Counted from the first letter of the stretch, positions 52,176-62,663 are shown. The stretch is 64,000 nucleotides of DNA from DATCLS01 sp035296625 (GCA_035296625.1 DATHAO010000016.1:62001-126000), one strand, 5' to 3'. Program-made: numbers and translations. The notes: a model not told the origin generated them from the sequence alone.

Positions 52176-55118
52176 GTGCCCGCCAACGGGTCGCCGGGGG
52201 CGCCGGGTACCCTCGCGGCCTTGGTGGAGACGACGCGTTGGCGGGCGGTGGGCCGGCTCCAGTCGGGGGATCCCCGTCACGTCGCCGGGTTCGAGGTGGT
52301 CGGGCGCCTCAGGCGGGGCGGCATGGGAGTCGTGTACCTGGCCGAGCATCCCCGGATGGGCCCGGCCGCGCTCAAGTTCGTGCACGCCGCAAGCGCCGAC
52401 GACGAGACGTTCCGCGCCCGGTTCCGGCGCGAGGTCGAGGCCGCGGACCGGGTGCGCAGCCCGCGGGTCGCGCCGGTCCTGGCCGCCGATCCCGACGCCG
52501 CCGTTCCCTGGCTGGCCACGTCGTTCGTCGACGGGCCCACGCTCGGCGAGGCCGTAGCCGACGACGCCCCGCTCCACGGTGAACGCCTGATCTCGCTGGC
52601 GGTCGCGCTGGCCGACGCGCTCGGCGCCATCCACGGGGCCGGCGTCGTGCACCGGGACCTCAAGCCGTCGAACATCCTGCTCACGCCCGAGACGCCCGTC
52701 GTCATCGACTTCGGCATCGCGTCGTTCCGCGAGGCGCCGACGCTCACCCGGACCGGCGCGACGCTCGGCAGCCCCGGCTGGATGGCCCCCGAGCAGGTGA
52801 CCGGCCACCGGTCCGGGCGGCGGGTCGACGTGTTCGCCTGGGGCCTGGTCGTGGCGTTCGCCGCTTCGGGCCGCATGCCCTTCGGGCAGGGTCCGGCCCA
52901 CGCCCTCTACTACCGGGTGGTCCACGAGGCGCCGGACGTTCCGGCGCTGCCGGCGCCGCTCGACCGGCTCGTGCGCTCGGCGCTGGCGAAGGATCCCCGC
53001 CACCGCCCCGACGTGCGCCACCTGCTCGACGCGCTCACGGCCGGCATGGTGGGCGCGGCGGCGGGCACGGCCGGTGACACCATCGCGGACCGGACCGAGG
53101 TCGTGCCCACCATCGTCGCCCGGGGCTGGGGCGCCGATGTGCTGCCGCCAGCGCCCACGGGCGGCGCCGTCGTGCCGTCGCCGTCGCCCTCGCCGGGTTC
53201 GCTGGCCCGCCCGGGCGCCGCCGCTCCCGGCGCCCGTCGGCTGCCGCCGCCCCCGCCCCCCGACGCGCCTGCACCCGCTCCGGTCACGGCCGCCACGGCT
53301 GGGTCCCCGTCGGCCGCGCCAGGATCCGCCGCGCCCGGATCGGCTGCGCCGGCGTCGGCTGCGCCCGCTCCGGTCACGGCCACTACGGCTGCGCCCGCCT
53401 CGGCCCACGGCGGGCCGCCTCTCAACGGCACGGCCGCCACCCGGGCGGCGAGCGCGACCGCCGGCGGGGCCGCGCTCGCGCCCGGCGCCGCCGATGCGAC
53501 CGCGGCGACCCGGGCGGCCGGGCTCGCCGGGGCGCCGGCGGCGGCGGGGGGCCGGGACGACACGGGGCCGACCGAGGTGATTCGCGTTGCCGACGGCCCG
53601 GGCGGAGCCGGCCCGCCTGCCGGCGCCCGCAGCGTCGGGACGGCCGGGCCAGGCGCCGGCAACGGGAACGGTGCCGGCCCCGACGCCACGTTGGCGTCCC
53701 GGGCGGCCGGGCCGTCGTTCTGGTTCGCCGGGGCCGAGCACCACGACGCCCGGTCGCTGGCCGCCGCGCTCCAACGCGACTGGGACACGGCGGTCGACCA
53801 GCTCTTCACCCGCCGCGACCCGATCTGGCTCGGCGAGCTGCAGGCGTTCCTGCGGGCCCGCCACCTCGTCGAGGCCGATCGCATCGTGACCGCGGGCGTG
53901 GACCCGGCGGCGCCGGGCGCGCCCGTGGCCGCCACGATGGCCCGTCTGCTGCTGGGCCTCGACCCCGTGCTCGAGCCCCGGGTCGGCCCGATCCTGCTGA
54001 CGCCCGAGGGCCTCGAGGCCGCTGCCCAGGCCGTCGAGGCGGGCCGCGACCCGGGTGACCGGCTGTCCCAGATCCGCGAGGCCCATGTCCTGCGCCTGTG
54101 GCGATCGCTGCCGGGGATGGAGCGGGCCGCGGGCATCGATGAGCGCTGGCAGGCGGGACTCGACGCGTTTGGTCGGCTCGTGGCCACGGTCAGCCCGCAC
54201 GTCGGCTGGCCGGCGGCGGCCGAGCGTCAGCGGGCGGCCGCGGTGCTGTTGCTGTCCGCCGTATCGCCCGAGCACGAGAAGCGCCTGGCCCGCCGCCTGT
54301 CCGCCGCCCGGCTCACGGCCGCCCGCCACCAGGCCTGGTGGGCCGAGCTGGCCGCCGAGGGGCGGCACTCGCCAGCCGCCGGGGCGCTCGCCGTCATGAC
54401 GGCCGAGCGGGCTCGCGAACTGGCCAAGAGCGAGCGCGACGCGACCCGCGAGGCCGACCGGCGCCGCCGCGACGCAGAGCGCCAGGCCCGCGAGGCCGAG
54501 CGCCAGCGCCGCGAGGCGGTCCAGGCCGCCCGCCAGCCGGTGTGGCGGTACCGGCCGCTGCCCCAGGCCCAGAGCGCCGTGCGCCGAGCGTGGGTCCTGG
54601 TGGCCAGCGTGGCGGCGCTCGTGTTGCACCTGTGGGCGCTCTCGGCGCTGGGCGACGCGCTCCTCGCCCACTACGAGGCGGTGGACGGGCCCGGCGCCGC
54701 CGCCAGCCTCCGGGCCTACGACGGCGTAGAGCGCAACACCGCGCTCGTCGCGCTGCTGGTCGTCGTGCTGCCCGCCGCCCACGTCGCCACCCGCGTGGTG
54801 CTGCGCAAGGGCGCGCCCCGGCCGGTCGTCCGGGCCTACGCCGGGGCGTGCGCCGTGATCGACCTGCTGCTCGCGTTCGCGTTCCTGACGGCGTCGACGC
54901 TTGCCGGCCTCGTGGTCGACGTGGGGGCGGAGTCGCAGGTCGGGGCCGGTAGCCCGCAGCCGTTCGGCACCGAGCCGTGGGCGCTCGTCCTGCTGCAGGT
55001 GCCGTTCGGTCTCGTCGGGGTCGTGCTCGTCGTCCGCTCGATCTGGCGCATCGCCCGGGCCGTGTTCGGGGGCCTGGTGACCGGCCCGCCGCTACCTGCG
55101 CCGCCCCGCGTCCGATGA
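52176..55118 (+). CDS. Large membrane-anchored serine/threonine protein kinase
   Basis: A 980-aa protein. The kinase domain (~residues 40-290) is intact: Gly-loop 'GRLRRGGMGVVYLAEHP', ATP Lys67, 'HRDLKPSN' at ~159-166, 'DFG' at ~178 and 'APEQ' at ~204. Residues ~300-500 are a Pro/Ala/Thr-rich linker with short reiterated 'GSAAP'-type units. A helical soluble region follows, then an Arg/Glu-rich coiled coil ('ATREADRRRRDAERQAREAE') near 760-800. The C-terminal ~180 residues have about four membrane helices. Anchoring at the far C-terminus after a soluble spacer is unlike PknB-type kinases. The start is GTG 52176 or an internal GTG near 52223. Substrates unknown. Confidence 0.85.
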   Translation: MPANGSPGAPGTLAALVETTRWRAVGRLQSGDPRHVAGFEVVGRLRRGGMGVVYLAEHPRMGPAALKFVHAASADDETFRARFRREVEAADRVRSPRVAPVLAADPDAAVPWLATSFVDGPTLGEAVADDAPLHGERLISLAVALADALGAIHGAGVVHRDLKPSNILLTPETPVVIDFGIASFREAPTLTRTGATLGSPGWMAPEQVTGHRSGRRVDVFAWGLVVAFAASGRMPFGQGPAHALYYRVVHEAPDVPALPAPLDRLVRSALAKDPRHRPDVRHLLDALTAGMVGAAAGTAGDTIADRTEVVPTIVARGWGADVLPPAPTGGAVVPSPSPSPGSLARPGAAAPGARRLPPPPPPDAPAPAPVTAATAGSPSAAPGSAAPGSAAPASAAPAPVTATTAAPASAHGGPPLNGTAATRAASATAGGAALAPGAADATAATRAAGLAGAPAAAGGRDDTGPTEVIRVADGPGGAGPPAGARSVGTAGPGAGNGNGAGPDATLASRAAGPSFWFAGAEHHDARSLAAALQRDWDTAVDQLFTRRDPIWLGELQAFLRARHLVEADRIVTAGVDPAAPGAPVAATMARLLLGLDPVLEPRVGPILLTPEGLEAAAQAVEAGRDPGDRLSQIREAHVLRLWRSLPGMERAAGIDERWQAGLDAFGRLVATVSPHVGWPAAAERQRAAAVLLLSAVSPEHEKRLARRLSAARLTAARHQAWWAELAAEGRHSPAAGALAVMTAERARELAKSERDATREADRRRRDAERQAREAERQRREAVQAARQPVWRYRPLPQAQSAVRRAWVLVASVAALVLHLWALSALGDALLAHYEAVDGPGAAASLRAYDGVERNTALVALLVVVLPAAHVATRVVLRKGAPRPVVRAYAGACAVIDLLLAFAFLTASTLAGLVVDVGAESQVGAGSPQPFGTEPWALVLLQVPFGLVGVVLVVRSIWRIARAVFGGLVTGPPLPAPPRVR

Positions 55119-55156
55119 TCGCGGCGCCCGGCCGGGCCCGGCCGGCACCGCCAGGC

Positions 55157-55174
55157 CCCCCGAGCTTCCGGGGG
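55157..55174. terminator. Weak hairpin after the kinase gene
   Basis: CCCCCG (55157-55162) and CGGGGG (55169-55174) form a 6-bp stem with a 6-base loop and no T-tract, in the gap between the kinase and lipoprotein genes. It may attenuate read-through. Confidence 0.25.
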
Positions 55175-55203
55175 CGGCCGGGCGTTGCTTAGGATCGGCG
55201 GCC

Positions 55204-55818
55204 GTGCGCCTCCGCCGCCTCGTCCCCGCCCTCGCTGCCGTCACCGTCGCCGGCCTCGCCCCCGGTGGTTGCGCCGAGCAGTCCGCGGCGCTGCGCGTCG
55301 GTGACCACTCGGTGTCCGAGGCCGACCTGATGGACGAGCTCGATGCCTGGGGCGGCAACGAGCAGTACTGGACCGACGTCAGTCAGCCGGTGCCGGAGGG
55401 TGAGCTGCCGGATAGCTGGGACCAGGAGTTCGTCTCTCAGACGCTCAGCCAGCGGGTGCAGTTCCTTCTCATCGAGGACATCTTCGACGAGCGGGGCCTC
55501 GAGCTCACCGACGACGACCGCAACGCAGCCGAGCAAGGTCTCGGCCAGCAACTCGGCGCGGCGTTCGATGCGTTCCCCGATGACCTCCGCGCCGACCTCG
55601 TCGACGTCATCGCTCGGCGGAACGCCCTCGTCGACGAGCTCGGACAGGACGGCTTCCAGCAGGCGCTGTACGAGGCGGTGACCGGCGCCGACATCTCGGT
55701 CGCCTCCCGCTTCGGCCACTGGGACGAGGACACCCTCGCCGTCGTGCCGCCCGACGGGTCGACGCCCGCCGCCGGCGTCGCCGACGACCTCGGCATCACC
55801 CCCGGCACGACGGGCTGA
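55204..55818 (+). CDS. SurA-N-like lipoprotein
   Basis: A 204-aa secreted lipoprotein: signal peptide with lipobox 'LAPGGC' (Cys near residue 23), then an N-terminal chaperone-like domain. It has 'LRVGDHSVSEADLMDEL', a helix-rich core 'QFLLIEDIFDERGLELTDDD' and 'AAEQGLGQQLGAAFDAFP', as in SurA_N/peptidyl-prolyl isomerase N-terminal domains. The isomerase (rotamase) domain is absent. A periplasmic-side chaperone role is likely. Start GTG 55204. The next gene is mazG, 11 bp on. Confidence 0.75.
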   Translation: MRLRRLVPALAAVTVAGLAPGGCAEQSAALRVGDHSVSEADLMDELDAWGGNEQYWTDVSQPVPEGELPDSWDQEFVSQTLSQRVQFLLIEDIFDERGLELTDDDRNAAEQGLGQQLGAAFDAFPDDLRADLVDVIARRNALVDELGQDGFQQALYEAVTGADISVASRFGHWDEDTLAVVPPDGSTPAAGVADDLGITPGTTG

Positions 55819-55829
55819 GCAGCGGTGAG

Positions 55830-57137
55830 GTGACCGGCGCCGCCCGACCCCGGGTCGTGGTGTGCGGCCTCGGACCCGCCGGCACCGACCTGGTGACCGG
55901 CGCGGTGCACGACGCCGTGGCCCGCCTCGACCACCGCTTCGTGCGCACCACGCACCACCCGTCGGTGGGCGTGGTGGGCGACGCGACCAGCTTCGACCCC
56001 TTCTACGACGCGGCCGACGCCATCGGCGAGGTCTACGTCGCCATCGTCGACGCCCTGGTGGCGGCGGCGGGAATCCACGGCGAGGTGCTCTACGCCGTGC
56101 CGGGCTCGCCGGCCGTGGCCGAGCGCACGGTCGAGCTGCTCCGGGCCGACGGCCGGATCGACGTCGAGATCGTCCCGGCGCTCTCGTTCGCCGACCTCGC
56201 CTGGGTGCGCCTGGGCGTCGACCCGCTCGCCGACGGTGTGCGCATCGTCGACGGCCACCGCTTCGCCACCCAGGCGGCGGGGGAGCGGGGCCCGCTGCTC
56301 GTGGCCCAGTGCGACACGGCCGCCGTGCTGTCGGAGGTGAAGCTCGGGATCGGCGACGCCGTGGGCGACGACACCCAGGTGCCCGTGACCGTGCTGGCCC
56401 GCCTCGGCCTGCCCGACGAGGTGATCGCCACCGTCGACCACGACGAGCTCGACCGGGTCGTGGCCCCCGATCACCTGACATCCCTCTACGTCCCTCGCCT
56501 AGAGGTGCCGGTGGCCGGCGAGGTGGCGGCGTTCGCCGAGGTGGTGCGCCGGCTGCGGGCCGAGTGCCCGTGGGACCGCGAGCAGACGCACCACAGCCTG
56601 CGCCGCCACCTGCTCGAGGAGTCCTACGAGGTGCTCGAGGCGATCGACCACGTCGACGTCGAGGCCGGCACGGGCTTCGAGCATCTCGAGGAGGAGCTCG
56701 GCGACCTGCTGTTCCAGATCGTGTTCCACGCCACCCTCGCCGCCGAGGAGGGCCGGTTCACCCTGGCCGACGTCGCCCGGGGCATCAACGACAAGCTGGT
56801 CGGCCGGCACCCGCACGTGTTCGGTGACGCCCCGGCGACCACGCCCGACGAGCTGGCGGTCAGCTGGGAGCAGCTGAAGAAGGCCGAGAAGGGCCGGGCC
56901 AGCGTGATGGACGGGATCCCCTCGACGCTGCCGGCGCTGCTCTACGCCCTCAAGGTGCAGAAGAAGGCGGCCGCCGACGGGGTCGACTGGCGTGATCTCC
57001 TCGACGGTGACGACGTCGCCGGCCGGTTGCTCGCCCTGGTGGACGAGGCGCGGCGCGAGGGGCTCGACCCCGAGTCCGAACTGCGCCTGGCCGCCGAGCG
57101 GGTGCGCGACCGGTTCCGCGCCCGCGAGGGCGGGTGA
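55830..57137 (+). CDS. mazG: MazG-family nucleotide pyrophosphohydrolase with methylase-like N-domain
   Basis: A 435-aa protein. Residues ~5-200 resemble the tetrapyrrole methylase fold (as in YabN-type MazG) with 'VVVCGLGPAGTDLVTGAV' and 'VYVAIVDALVAAAG'. Residues ~230-430 are the MazG domain: 'CPWDREQTHHSLRRHLLEES', 'EESYEVLEAID', 'LEEELGDLLFQIVFHA' hold the Mg-binding Glu/Asp. The C-terminal 'ASVMDGIPSTLPALLYA' fits the full-length MazG group. It hydrolyses nucleoside triphosphates to monophosphates, cleaning mutagenic or stress nucleotides. The mfd-mazG-eno-ftsB order is the actinobacterial norm. Confidence 0.92.
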   Translation: MTGAARPRVVVCGLGPAGTDLVTGAVHDAVARLDHRFVRTTHHPSVGVVGDATSFDPFYDAADAIGEVYVAIVDALVAAAGIHGEVLYAVPGSPAVAERTVELLRADGRIDVEIVPALSFADLAWVRLGVDPLADGVRIVDGHRFATQAAGERGPLLVAQCDTAAVLSEVKLGIGDAVGDDTQVPVTVLARLGLPDEVIATVDHDELDRVVAPDHLTSLYVPRLEVPVAGEVAAFAEVVRRLRAECPWDREQTHHSLRRHLLEESYEVLEAIDHVDVEAGTGFEHLEEELGDLLFQIVFHATLAAEEGRFTLADVARGINDKLVGRHPHVFGDAPATTPDELAVSWEQLKKAEKGRASVMDGIPSTLPALLYALKVQKKAAADGVDWRDLLDGDDVAGRLLALVDEARREGLDPESELRLAAERVRDRFRAREGG

Positions 57138-57138
57138 C

Positions 57139-57195
57139 GTGGGTTACGCGGAGCGTGCCCCCGACATCGCCCTGCTCACAAGTAACGTGACCCAC
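57139..57195. promoter_or_regulatory. Inverted repeat in the mazG-eno gap
   Basis: GTGGGTTACG (57139-57148) and CGTGACCCAC (57186-57195) match as an inverted pair at nine of ten positions, 37 bp apart. The second copy lies 27 bp upstream of the eno ATG, and a GTAAC word recurs at 57182 and 57200. This could be an operator for eno; no regulator is identifiable. Confidence 0.3.
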
Positions 57196-57221
57196 ACTGG
57201 TAACAGGAGCCACAGCGAGCC

Positions 57222-58510
<1,289 letters not shown>

Positions 58511-58514
<4 letters not shown>

Positions 58515-61174
58515 CCGGCGGCCGGCGTGACGGACGCGAGGGCGCGGCGGCGCCCGACCCGTCGTCGCCGGTTGCCCCGCACGGCGAGGGCGGCGGCGCT
58601 CCCGCCGCGCGCCCCGACAGCGCCGCCGGGCGCCCCGTCCCCTCCGCCGGGCGCCCCGCCCCCTCCGCCGGGCGCCCCGCCCCCTCCGCCGGGTGCTCCG
58701 CCGCCTCGGCCTCGAGCCCCGACACCCCGGCCTCGGGCCCCGACACGTTCGCCGGCCCCGCCGCCTCCTCCGCGCCCGGGACGGCCGCGCCGACGGGCCC
58801 CGTGCGGTCGGCCGGCGGGGTGGCGCCGGGGGCCCGGGTGCCTACGGGCCGCGGGCGGTCGGCCGGCGGGGTGACGCCGAGCCGTCGCATCCAGCCGGAC
58901 GGGCGCCCGGGGCGGTTGGGCGGGGTGCTCACCGCTCCCATGTCGCTGCAGTCGTCCTCGCCGGCCCGGCGGCGAGGTCCGGGATCGGCTGCCTCGTCCG
59001 CGTCGGCGGCGGCGTCCGGCTCTGCGATCGAGGGCGGTGCCGATGCCTCGCCCTTCGTGGATGCGCCGACCGGCGCAAGCCGACCGCCGTTGCGGTACGG
59101 GCGGGGGGCCCGGCCCCAGAGCAGGCCCGACGGCGGTGAGCCGAACGCGACGTCGGCCCCGCAGCCCGGCCCGCCTGGTGGACGCGTGCCGTCCGCACGC
59201 GATTTCGAGGCGACGGCCCTTTCTCCGGCCCGTGCCGCTGTCATGGCCGCCGCCGCGGCCGCCGCCCGTGAGCGCCGGGCGGACGAGGCCACCGGTCGCG
59301 ACGCCGCGGTGGATCCCCGTCGGTCGGGTCCCCTCCGCAACGGTCGCCGGGGCCTGCCCGGCCACCTGCCCTTCCCGTCCCGCCGTCGCCGGCCGGCACC
59401 GTCCGGCTCGGCGACTCGGGGGCTCGCGACCGCCGCCGCACCGACGCAGGGGTCATGGGCCACCCCGGCGGTTCTCGTCCACCGCCCGGACGGCACGGTC
59501 GTCGACCCCCACGGCGCCCCGGCCAACGTCCCACGCATCGCCGCCGACCCGGCATCCGCCGGTTCCACATCCGGGCGGCCCAGCGCTGGCCCCGTGTCGG
59601 GCGGACCCATCGCTGAGCCGACATCCGGGCGCCCCTCCGCCGACCCGGCATCCGGCGGCTCCACAGCCGGTTCCGCAACCGGCCCGCGCACCGCTGACCC
59701 CGTGTCGGGTGCAGCCGTCGCTGAGCCGGTATCTGGTCGCTCCTCCCCCGAGCCCGCGTCCGGCGCCCCGAACATCGACGCGGCATCTGGCCGTGTCGCC
59801 GTCTCCGCATCCGGTCGGCCCGCTGCCGGCTCCCCCTCCGGTGGGCCTCCTGCACGCTCGGCCTCCGGTGGGTCAACTGCGGGCTCGGCGTCCGGTCGGG
59901 CTGCGGCCGAACGCCCGACCACCGGCCGGGCGGGGGCGCGCAGCGGCGCCGGACGGACCGGGGCGCGGTCCGGGACGGCCGCCGGCCGGCCGGCCAGTGG
60001 GGGACCGGGGCCGACCAGGCGCGAGGACGGCTCCGCCCAGGCCGATGGCCCCGAGAGTGGCGCCCGGCCCGACGACGGAGTGCGGCCCGGGGCCGTCGGG
60101 TCCGTGACGACCGGAACGTTCCGGGCGCTGCGCCTCGACGAGGAGCCCGCCGGCGGCCGGGAGCCGGGAGGGCGGGCCCTGCCGAGCTACGGCGTCCGGC
60201 GGGCCCGACCTGCGGCGGTCACCGCCGGGTCGGGGCCGGCCGACGGACCGATCGCCGACGACACCACCGACGATGTGCCCGACAACGTACGGCGCCTGCG
60301 GCGCGCCGGCGCGGGCGGCGGCGGTGCGGTCGAGGCGAGCGGCGGCGGCGCGGACGACACGCTGTCCGGGACCCGCTCCGGCGGCTCGGCGGGCAGGGGC
60401 CGCGCGGACGGCACCACGACCGGCGCAGGCACGGGATCCGGCGACCAGGACCGCACGACGACCGTCGCCCGTGCCCGCCGCGGCGTGGGCGGCGCCCGGT
60501 CCGACGGCGCCGGTGAGGGCGCCGGGGCGGGCGATGGCGCCGGGATCGACGCGGGCGCTGGTGCGGACGCGGGCGCCGGTGCGGACGCGGGCGTGGGTTC
60601 GGACACCGGCGCCGGGCCGGATGCGGGCGCCGGCGCGGGCGCGGGCGCGGGTGTAGACACCGGCGCCGGGCCGGAGGCGGGCGCCGGGACGGGTGCCGCC
60701 GAGGACGATGCGGGCGCCGACAGTGACGCGGAGCGGCCGGGGGCGATCCGCGCGCTGCAACTGGTGAGGGACGCCTCGATCGACCGGCTGCGCCCGTCCG
60801 ACGAGAAGGCCCGTGAGGCACGCAACGCCCGCCTGCGCCGGGCCGGCACCCGCGTCGGCTCCGTGGCGGTCGCAGGCGTGCTCATCTACGCCGTGTTCCC
60901 GGTGCGTACCTACCTCGACCAGCGGGCCGCCACCCGGCGGGCCCAGGAGCAGATCGAGGTCCTCGGCCACGAGAACGGTCGCCTCGCCGACCAGGTCGAT
61001 CGCCTCAGCACCGACGAGGAGATCGAGCGGATCGCCCGCGACCAGTACGGGCTTGTCCGGCCGGGCGAGGAGTCCTACGGCCTCCTTCCCGCCCCCGAGC
61101 CCACGGCCCCACCGTCCACGGTGCCGCCGGCCACCCCAACGACCACGCCCCCGTCGTCGGACTCGACCGACTGA
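58511..61174 (+). CDS. Septum-formation initiator (FtsB/DivIC-like) with very long disordered N-terminal region
   Basis: An 887-aa frame. The last ~110 residues are a normal FtsB/DivIC-like protein: one membrane helix (~782-798, 'VGSVAVAGVLIYAVFP'), a coiled coil ('EQIEVLGHENGRLADQVDRL') and the family segment 'IERIARDQYGLVRPGE' with a Pro/Thr-rich tail. The preceding ~740 residues are low-complexity Gly/Ala/Ser/Pro/Arg/Asp with degenerate repeats, e.g. 'PSAGRPA' and 'SGRPSA' units and a run of 'GADAGAG' units near ~680-740. GTG 58511 overlaps the eno stop, and the frame stays open to the domain, which supports the long form. The helix would place this extension in the cytoplasm. A shorter protein from an internal start near 60750 cannot be excluded. 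Confidence 0.75.
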
Positions 61175-61190
61175 TCCGGCGCGCCAGATC

Positions 61191-61231
61191 TGGTGACGGG
61201 ATCGGTTGGGAAACAACCGATCCCGTCACCA
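61191..61231. terminator. Perfect 18-bp hairpin after the ftsB-like gene
   Basis: An 18-bp perfectly paired stem (arms 61191-61208 and 61214-61231; the left arm begins TGGTGACGGG and ends GGTTG) with a 5-base GGAAA loop, 16 bp after the stop codon. The length and perfection are exceptional here. It lacks a T-tract, like other high-GC terminators, and closes the mfd-to-ftsB run. It could also protect the transcript end. Confidence 0.75.
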
Positions 61232-61264
61232 ATCGGCGGGGTCCCGGGCTGAGCCGAACCCCGA

Positions 61265-61337
61265 TGTCGGCGGACCCAGGCCGGCGGAACCGGGCCGGCG
61301 GGACCCGGGCCGGCGAGACCCGGGCCGGCGGGACCCG
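61265..61337. repeat. 15-bp tandem repeat array, left part
   Basis: Degenerate tandem copies of a 15-bp unit close to CCGGCGGGACCCGGG (other copies CCGGCGAGACCCGGG, TCGGCGGACCCAGG). The array is interrupted at 61338 by the IS3 element and continues at 62664. Removing the IS and one CCG copy rejoins the array in exact phase. Confidence 0.85.
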
Positions 61338-61365
61338 TGAATCGCCCTGGGTGTGATGGAGGCTC
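61338..61365. repeat. IS3-family terminal inverted repeat (distal, 3' end of orfB)
   Basis: Starts TGAATCGCCCTGGGTGTGAT and ends GGAGGCTC. It matches the repeat at the other end except for a few internal positions. Confidence 0.9.
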
Positions 61366-61368
61366 GGG

Positions 61369-62271
61369 CTATTGGATTCCAACCAGGTTGTGGTCGGTGT
61401 GTTGGGCACGGTAGGCGGCCTCGAACTCGACCGGCGGCAGGTCGCCGAGGTAGCCGTGCAGCCGTTGGGTGTTGTGCCAGTGGACCCAGCCGAGGGTGGC
61501 CAGTTCGACCTCGTCGAGGCTGCGCCAGGGGCCCTGCCCGGGCCCGCGGATCAGCTCGGTCTTGTAGAGCCCGTTGACGGTCTCGGCGAGGGCGTTGTCG
61601 TAGCTGTCACCGACCGAGCCGATCGAGGGCACGGCGCCGATCTCCGCTAGGCGTTCGCCGTAGCGCACGCTGGTGAACTGGCTGCCGGCATCGGAGTGGG
61701 CGACCAGGCCCTCGAGACGGGTCCCGCGGGCCCACCGCGCCATCGCCAAGGCGTCGAGGACCATCTCGGTGCGCATGTGAGCGGCGACCCGCCAGCCCAC
61801 GATCATCCGGCTGTAGGCGTCGACGATAAAGCACACATAGACGACCCCGGCCCAGGTCGGCACGAAGGTCAGGTCCGTGACCCACAGCCGGTTGGGGCGA
61901 TCGGCGGTGAAGTCCCGTTCAACCAGGTCGGGATGGCGACGAGCGGTGCCATCGGGGCGAGTGGTACGCGCCCGCCGGCGCCGGCGCACGCCCTCGATCC
62001 CCGCCGCTCGCATCAGCCGGGCCACCTGGTCCCGGCCGATGTCATGACCAGCCCGGCGGGCGGCCTTCCACAACTTGGCAGCGCCGTACACCCGGTAGTT
62101 CGCTTCCCAGAGCGCCACCAGCATCGGGATCATCACCGCGTCCCGCATCGCCCGCGCCGAGGGCGGCCGGGACGTGGCCGCGTAGTACGAGCTCGGAGCC
62201 ACCCGCAGCACCCTGCAGATGGGCTCGACTCCGAACTCGCCGCGGTTGGCGTCGATGAACTCGACAATCAG
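61369..62271 (-). CDS. IS3-family transposase, OrfB (integrase catalytic region)
   Basis: About 300 aa. Upstream conserved 'LIVEFIDANRGEFGVEPICR' leads into the HTH-like linker, then the DDE core: D in 'LWVTDLTFVPTW', D in 'AHSDAGSQFTS', E in 'NALAETVNGLYK', spaced as in IS3 transposases. OrfB has no good start of its own (first ATG at 62211 lies inside the conserved part). It is in the -1 frame relative to orfA, so the active transposase is most likely OrfAB, made by frameshifting at GGCTTTC (plus-strand 62301-62307). Confidence 0.93.
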   Translation of the reverse strand: MIVEFIDANRGEFGVEPICRVLRVAPSSYYAATSRPPSARAMRDAVMIPMLVALWEANYRVYGAAKLWKAARRAGHDIGRDQVARLMRAAGIEGVRRRRRARTTRPDGTARRHPDLVERDFTADRPNRLWVTDLTFVPTWAGVVYVCFIVDAYSRMIVGWRVAAHMRTEMVLDALAMARWARGTRLEGLVAHSDAGSQFTSVRYGERLAEIGAVPSIGSVGDSYDNALAETVNGLYKTELIRGPGQGPWRSLDEVELATLGWVHWHNTQRLHGYLGDLPPVEFEAAYRAQHTDHNLVGIQ

Positions 62272-62609
62272 CGCTGTGGGCGGTCGAGCTCCGCCGCGAA
62301 GAAAGCCGACGCCCGCTTGAGGATCTCGTTCGCCCGGCGCAGCTCCCGGTTCTCCTGCTCGAGCTGGCGGACCCGGGCGGCTTCAGCCGTGGTCACCCCC
62401 GGCTGCTCGCCCTCGTCGATGTCGGCCTGCTTGACCCACAGGCGCACCGACTCCACCCCGTAGCCCAGCTGCGACGCCACCCGCTGCACCGCCCCGTGAC
62501 GCATCCCGGTCTCCGCCCGCAGCTGGCGGACCAGCCGCACTGCCTGGTCCTTCTCCGCCTGCGAGTAGCGCCGCGGCGCCGGCCTCCCAGACGACAGTTC
62601 CTTCCCCAT
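62268..62609 (-). CDS. IS3-family transposase, OrfA
   Basis: A 113-aa DNA-binding subunit: helix-turn-helix 'AVQRVASQLGYGVESVRLWV' near residue 40, then a leucine-zipper-like helix 'VRQLEQENRELRRANEILKR' near 80, and 'ASAFFAAELDRPQR' at the end. It binds the IS termini and is the N-terminal half of OrfAB. ATG 62609. Confidence 0.92.
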   Translation of the reverse strand: MGKELSSGRPAPRRYSQAEKDQAVRLVRQLRAETGMRHGAVQRVASQLGYGVESVRLWVKQADIDEGEQPGVTTAEAARVRQLEQENRELRRANEILKRASAFFAAELDRPQR

Positions 62610-62635
62610 GACTCCATCCTCGTTTCCAAGGTCAG

Positions 62636-62663
62636 GAGCCTCCAACCAACCCAGGGCGATTCA
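62636..62663. repeat. IS3-family terminal inverted repeat (proximal, upstream of orfA)
   Basis: Reverse complement begins TGAATCGCCCTGGGTTGGTT and ends GGAGGCTC. It starts the IS and is followed by the CCG target duplication. Confidence 0.9.

Larger units (their letters stand above)
61338..62663 (-). mobile_element. Complete IS3-family insertion sequence (1326 bp)
   Basis: Bounded by 28-bp imperfect inverted repeats beginning TGAATCGCCCTGGGT, and flanked by CCG on both sides as a 3-bp target duplication. Inside are overlapping orfA (HTH, leucine-zipper-like) and orfB (integrase core with DDE triad) in the -1 frame, the typical IS3 layout. Transcription runs on the minus strand. Both genes look intact, so the element is probably recent and active. 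Confidence 0.95.

Noticed and set aside
51894..54782. Minus-strand 962-codon frame
   Set aside because: Antisense of mfd end and kinase.
59873..61216. Minus-strand 447-codon frame with Gly/Arg repeats
   Set aside because: No start context or domain; antisense of the FtsB-like domain.
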